From: JAYXXU01 sp049301135
Lineage (GTDB): Bacteria; Pseudomonadota; Gammaproteobacteria; Pseudomonadales; Moraxellaceae
DNA length: 24,134 nucleotides
Direction: 5' to 3'
Assembly (NCBI GenBank): GCA_049301135.1
Contig: JBAQKP010000104.1
Coordinates: 1-24,134 of the forward strand
The position numbers and the translations under genes are program-made. The notes beneath the pieces were generated by a model, which saw only the letters and a program-made list of their open reading frames with translations, was not told the DNA's origin and ran no database searches. Of the stretch, positions 21,478 through 24,134 are shown in pieces (the first letter of the stretch is position 1; the number at the start of each line of letters is the position of its first letter).

Positions 21478-21494
21478 TGCTTTGGCGAGATTCA

Positions 21495-21539
21495 CCGATA
21501 AACAACTCAAGCCCGTATTGTGGCTGAGTGGTTTATCGG
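21495..21539. repeat. Long stem-loop after trxA
   Basis: Arms 21495-21513 and 21522-21539 pair over about 17 bp (CCGATAAAC with GTTTATCGG, then ACTCA with TGAGT and GCC with GGC) with one mismatch and one bulge; loop CGTATTGT. It starts 13 nt after the trxA stop. It has no T tract, so it is a rho-independent terminator only in part, or an RNA-stabilising end. Confidence 0.6.
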
Positions 21540-21552
21540 GAGTGGTATGACG

Positions 21553-21876
21553 TTAGATATTTTGGTCAATAAACGCGGCGAGCTTTGAACGTGGTGCTGC
21601 GCCGACTTGTTGCGCGGCCGCTTCACCGTTTTTGAAAATAATCAAAGCGGGAATATTGCGGATGTTGTACTGCACCGCAGTTTCCTCGCAACTGGTGACG
21701 TCAACTTTGACGATTTTGAGTTTGCCGTCGTATTCGCGTGCCAAGTCTTCGAGTACCGGCGCGATGGCTTTACATGGCGCACACCAGCTTGCCCAAAAGT
21801 CAACCAGTACTGGCACGTCAGATTGCAGTACGTCAGCGTTAAAGTTGCTGTCAGTGGTGTTGATGATATCGGACAT
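21553..21876 (-). CDS. trxA: Thioredoxin 1
   Basis: A 107-residue single thioredoxin domain. The redox centre is W-A-S-W-C-A-P-C-K, a WCAPC variant of the usual WCGPC, which is common. D-F-W-A-S-W precedes it, and the cis-Pro loop N-I-P-A-L-I-I-F-K-N-G is intact. The start is the ATG at 21874-21876 (M-S-D-I-I-N-T-T), because GGAG lies 6 nt upstream; an in-frame ATG at 21888 lies on the far side of that site. It provides cytosolic disulphide reduction with TrxB. It precedes rho on the same strand as in many gammaproteobacteria, with separate promoters. Confidence 0.97.
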   Translation of the reverse strand: MSDIINTTDSNFNADVLQSDVPVLVDFWASWCAPCKAIAPVLEDLAREYDGKLKIVKVDVTSCEETAVQYNIRNIPALIIFKNGEAAAQQVGAAPRSKLAAFIDQNI

Positions 21877-21963
21877 GAGTGTCTCCAAAAGTCTTGACTG
21901 TCCCCAAATGGGTCAGGTTCAGGCAAATAAATGTGGGGCGATCAGCCCCGTTTTCAAGGTCTG

Positions 21964-21972
21964 ATCATAGCA
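21964..21972 (-). promoter_or_regulatory. Candidate extended -10 promoter of trxA
   Basis: On the minus strand TGC-TATGAT (21972-21964) is an extended -10 element; no -35 is evident. The leader would be about 80 nt and contains a GGGGC/GCCCC hairpin (21935-21949). Confidence 0.45.
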
Positions 21973-22161
21973 ATCTCTACGCAGATCCGCTGCATTGTGT
22001 GTGGGGTTTTGTTGAAAAAAATCTGTTCGATGTGCTGGTTTGCACTTTTTGGGTCAGCAGTGGCTGGCTGTGGTGCACCAAATGCACAGGATTGACCCCT
22101 GTTCGGCAGGGATCGTTGGCACTGCGCGGGTGGATAAGGGTTTGAAAAAAGAGCTTGAGCG

Positions 22162-22167
22162 TATACT
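22162..22167 (+). promoter_or_regulatory. Candidate -10 box of ppx-accA
   Basis: TATACT at 22162-22167 is a good -10, about 95 nt before the ppx ATG. Only weak -35 matches lie upstream (TTGAAA at 22142-22147, spacer 14). The rest of 21877-22260 shows no gene I can support. Confidence 0.35.
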
Positions 22168-22260
22168 ATCGGGACTGATTCGTGTGCGCTGTTCAGTGGC
22201 AGCAGATGCTGTGGTTCACTGAGTCAGGTCTGGTTCGATATTATTTGGTTTGAGTGACTC

Positions 22261-23778
22261 ATGTCTGATTTTTTGCCTGAAGAAGAATTGCTTGCTGCAA
22301 TTGATATGGGGTCAAACAGTTTTCATTTGGCGGTGGCGCGGCTGGATCACGGCGAGGTGCGCAAAGTCGCGTCGATGTCGGAGAAGGTGCAGCTTGCGGC
22401 GGGTTTAGATGAGCGGAATTTTTTGAGTGAAAGCGCGATGCAGCGCGGGTTAGATTGCCTCAGTCGCTTTGTGGCACGCTTAGATGCAGTGCCGCCGTCG
22501 CGCTTACGGATTGTGGCGACCAATGCGCTGCGCCAAGCCGAAAATTCGCAGGTGTTTATTGAGCGGGCAATGCAGATTCTGCCAAAGCCAATTGAGATCA
22601 TTGCGGGGCGTGAAGAGGCGCGGCTGATTTATTTGGGCGTCTCACAGACCATGGCGGATCAAGGTCGGCGTTTGGTGGTGGATATTGGCGGTGGTTCGAC
22701 CGAGTTTATTATTGGTGAGGCGTTTGAGCCAATTCATACTGAGTCGTTGCAGATGGGCTGTGTGGCCTATAGTCAGGCGTTTTTTGCCGATGGGCTGATC
22801 ACGCCACAGGCGTTTGAGCGTGCCATCGCGGCGGCGCGTAAAGAGGTGATGGCGATTGCGACGGCGTACTGTGAAACCGGCTGGGACAATGTGGTCGGCT
22901 CTAGCGGGACGATTAAGGCGGCTCGACAGATCTTATTGTCGCAAGGTTGGAGTGACGAGCAAGAGCGTTTAACACGCCGTGGTTTGCTGAAGTTGCGTGA
23001 TCAATTGCTCAAATATTCGCATGTCGATGAGATTGCCTTTGAGGGTTTACGCGAGGATCGTAAAGCGGTGTTGCCCGCTGGCTTGGCGATTTTGTTGGCG
23101 GTGTTTGAGGCGCTAGATCTCCAGCAGATGAGCTATTCGGATGGTGCGCTGCGGGAAGGCGTGATGTACGACTTGCTGGGACGGTTCCGGCATGAGGATG
23201 TACGTGATCGCAGTGTGCAGGCGATGATGGCACGTTACTACGTCGATGTGCGGCAGAGCGAGCGTGTGGTACAGATGGCACGGCAGTTGTTTGAGCAGGT
23301 GCGGGTTGACCTTGCACTTGATGATGAAGATGGCGATTTGTTGCGCCGTGCGGCCTATCTGCATGAGATTGGCTTGGCAATCAGTCATGGCGGTTATCAC
23401 CGGCATGGGGCGTATTTGTTGCAGCATTCGGATGTGCCCGGTTTTTCGCAGGTGGATCAAGCACGGTTGTCGCTGTTGGTTGGTCAGCATCGGCGCAAGT
23501 TGCGTGAAGAGGCGCAGGTGCAGGTGATGCGTTCCGGCGGGCTGCGTTTGCAGGCGTTGTGTTTGCTGTTGCGATTGGCGGTGTTATTGCATCATAGCCG
23601 CAGTGATCAGCAGTTGCCGCCAATACAGTTGAGTACGTCGGGTGCGGATCAGTGGCAGTTAAGGATTGCGGGGATGGCGACCGATTGGCCGCTGTTGGTG
23701 GCTGATTTGCAGGATGAAACCCAGCAGTGGGCAAATTGGTCGGTGCAGTTACGGGTGAATATGGATCAGTTGGCATGA
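22261..23778 (+). CDS. ppx: Exopolyphosphatase (Ppx/GppA family)
   Basis: A 505-residue enzyme that releases phosphate from the ends of polyphosphate. The ASKHA-fold phosphate loops are A-A-I-D-M-G-S-N-S-F-H-L (12-23) and V-D-I-G-G-G-S-T-E-F-I-I-G. The A-T-N-A-L-R-Q-A-E-N and E-A-R-L-I-Y-L-G blocks lie between them, and G-S-S-G-T-I-K-A-A follows. The C-terminal HD-like region (Y-L-H-E-I-G-L-A-I-S-H-G-G-Y-H-R-H-G-A-Y) and full length favour Ppx over GppA, though pppGpp hydrolysis cannot be excluded. It is divergent from trxA. Its stop overlaps the accA start as ATGA, so carboxylase synthesis is coupled to it. Confidence 0.95.
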   Translation: MSDFLPEEELLAAIDMGSNSFHLAVARLDHGEVRKVASMSEKVQLAAGLDERNFLSESAMQRGLDCLSRFVARLDAVPPSRLRIVATNALRQAENSQVFIERAMQILPKPIEIIAGREEARLIYLGVSQTMADQGRRLVVDIGGGSTEFIIGEAFEPIHTESLQMGCVAYSQAFFADGLITPQAFERAIAAARKEVMAIATAYCETGWDNVVGSSGTIKAARQILLSQGWSDEQERLTRRGLLKLRDQLLKYSHVDEIAFEGLREDRKAVLPAGLAILLAVFEALDLQQMSYSDGALREGVMYDLLGRFRHEDVRDRSVQAMMARYYVDVRQSERVVQMARQLFEQVRVDLALDDEDGDLLRRAAYLHEIGLAISHGGYHRHGAYLLQHSDVPGFSQVDQARLSLLVGQHRRKLREEAQVQVMRSGGLRLQALCLLLRLAVLLHHSRSDQQLPPIQLSTSGADQWQLRIAGMATDWPLLVADLQDETQQWANWSVQLRVNMDQLA

Positions 23779-24134
23779 ATCAACACGCGACCCATCAGTC
23801 TTCGGCCGCTTGGCGCACGGTACAGATCGCGCGTCATCCCGAGCGGCCGTTATTTTTAGATTACGTCAGTTCGTTATTTACTGAGTTTGATGCGCTGCAC
23901 GGTGATCGCTTGTATGGTGATGATGATGCGTTAATTGGTGGTTTGGCGCGCTTTGATGGTCAGCCGGTGATGGTGATCGGTCAGCATAAAGGCCGGAGCA
24001 CCCGTGAGCGGATTCAGCATAATTTTGGTATGCCGAATCCTGAGGGCTATCGTAAGGCGTTGCGTCTGTGTCAGATGGCCGAGCGCTTTGGCTTGCCGGT
24101 GTTGACCTTTATTGATACCCCTGGTGCTTATCCC
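23775..24134 (+). CDS. accA: Acetyl-CoA carboxylase carboxyltransferase alpha subunit, 3' end beyond the window
   Basis: The first 120 codons of AccA, which with AccD transfers the carboxyl group from biotin to acetyl-CoA in fatty-acid synthesis. A-W-R-T-V-Q-I-A-R-H-P-E-R-P (12-25) aligns with E. coli A-W-Q-I-A-Q-L-A-R-H-P-Q-R-P. It continues through F-D-A-L-H-G-D-R-L-Y-G-D-D, G-G-L-A-R-F-D-G-Q-P-V-M-V-I-G, N-F-G-M-P-N-P-E-G-Y-R-K-A-L-R and F-I-D-T-P-G-A-Y-P. Only 11 residues precede this core, so the helical N-terminal segment of about 60 residues present in E. coli is absent. I recall the same short form in Acinetobacter. The ATG overlaps the ppx stop. Confidence 0.95.
   Translation, partial: MNQHATHQSSAAWRTVQIARHPERPLFLDYVSSLFTEFDALHGDRLYGDDDALIGGLARFDGQPVMVIGQHKGRSTRERIQHNFGMPNPEGYRKALRLCQMAERFGLPVLTFIDTPGAYP

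Noticed and set aside
21935..21949. Plus-strand terminator (GGGGC-GATCA-GCCCC then GTTTT)
   Set aside because: The stem is only 5 bp with a short T run and no plus-strand gene ends there; it is more likely leader structure in the divergent trxA transcript.
21879..22145. 88-codon open frame between trxA and ppx
   Set aside because: It starts inside the trxA leader, has no ribosome site, and its composition (many Trp and Cys) is not protein-like.

Overview
The window is chromosomal DNA from a gammaproteobacterium, most likely a Moraxellaceae member outside Acinetobacter proper. Three things point there: the gene order thrS-infC-rpmI-rplT-pheS-pheT-ihfA; the order rho-trxA on one strand with ppx-accA divergent; and an AccA whose N-terminus lacks the usual helical extension, which as I recall is also the case in Acinetobacter. 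Composition is about half G+C. There is no rRNA, tRNA, CRISPR array, insertion sequence or prophage.

Layout. 1-6.7 kb is an accessory strip: the end of a SOUL haem-binding protein, a Dps, a vapBC toxin-antitoxin pair, a lone prpF, a membrane-anchored alpha/beta-hydrolase-like gene overlapping a cytochrome P450, and a small yjdM(phnA)-GNAT operon. 6.7-8.9 kb holds a ferritin-like diiron protein, a probable small RNA with its own promoter and terminator, a bacterioferritin that has lost its ferroxidase ligands, and bfd behind a Fur-box promoter. 9.1-17.9 kb is the translation/nucleoid cluster thrS, infC (ATT start), rpmI, rplT, pheS, pheT, ihfA. It is interrupted between rplT and pheS by three accessory genes: an AT-rich orphan, a NADAR-family protein and a nucleoside deoxyribosyltransferase-like protein. 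18.0-19.7 kb holds an alanine-rich lipoprotein and a membrane protein with a degenerate GGDEF domain. 20-24.1 kb holds rho, trxA, ppx and the start of accA.

How the parts work together. Dps, Bfr and Bfd form an iron-storage and iron-release theme under iron control. The thrS-to-ihfA block is a classic growth-linked cluster with visible RNA regulation. Just upstream of the thrS Shine-Dalgarno is a hairpin with a 7-nt loop TTGGTAG, which looks like a tRNA-Thr(GGU) anticodon arm and probably serves ThrRS autoregulation. infC starts at ATT. A terminator-like attenuator precedes pheS. The best candidates for something undescribed are the thrS anticodon-arm mimic, the plus-strand small RNA at about 7643-7877, and the NADAR/deoxyribosyltransferase cassette inserted in the rplT-pheS interval.
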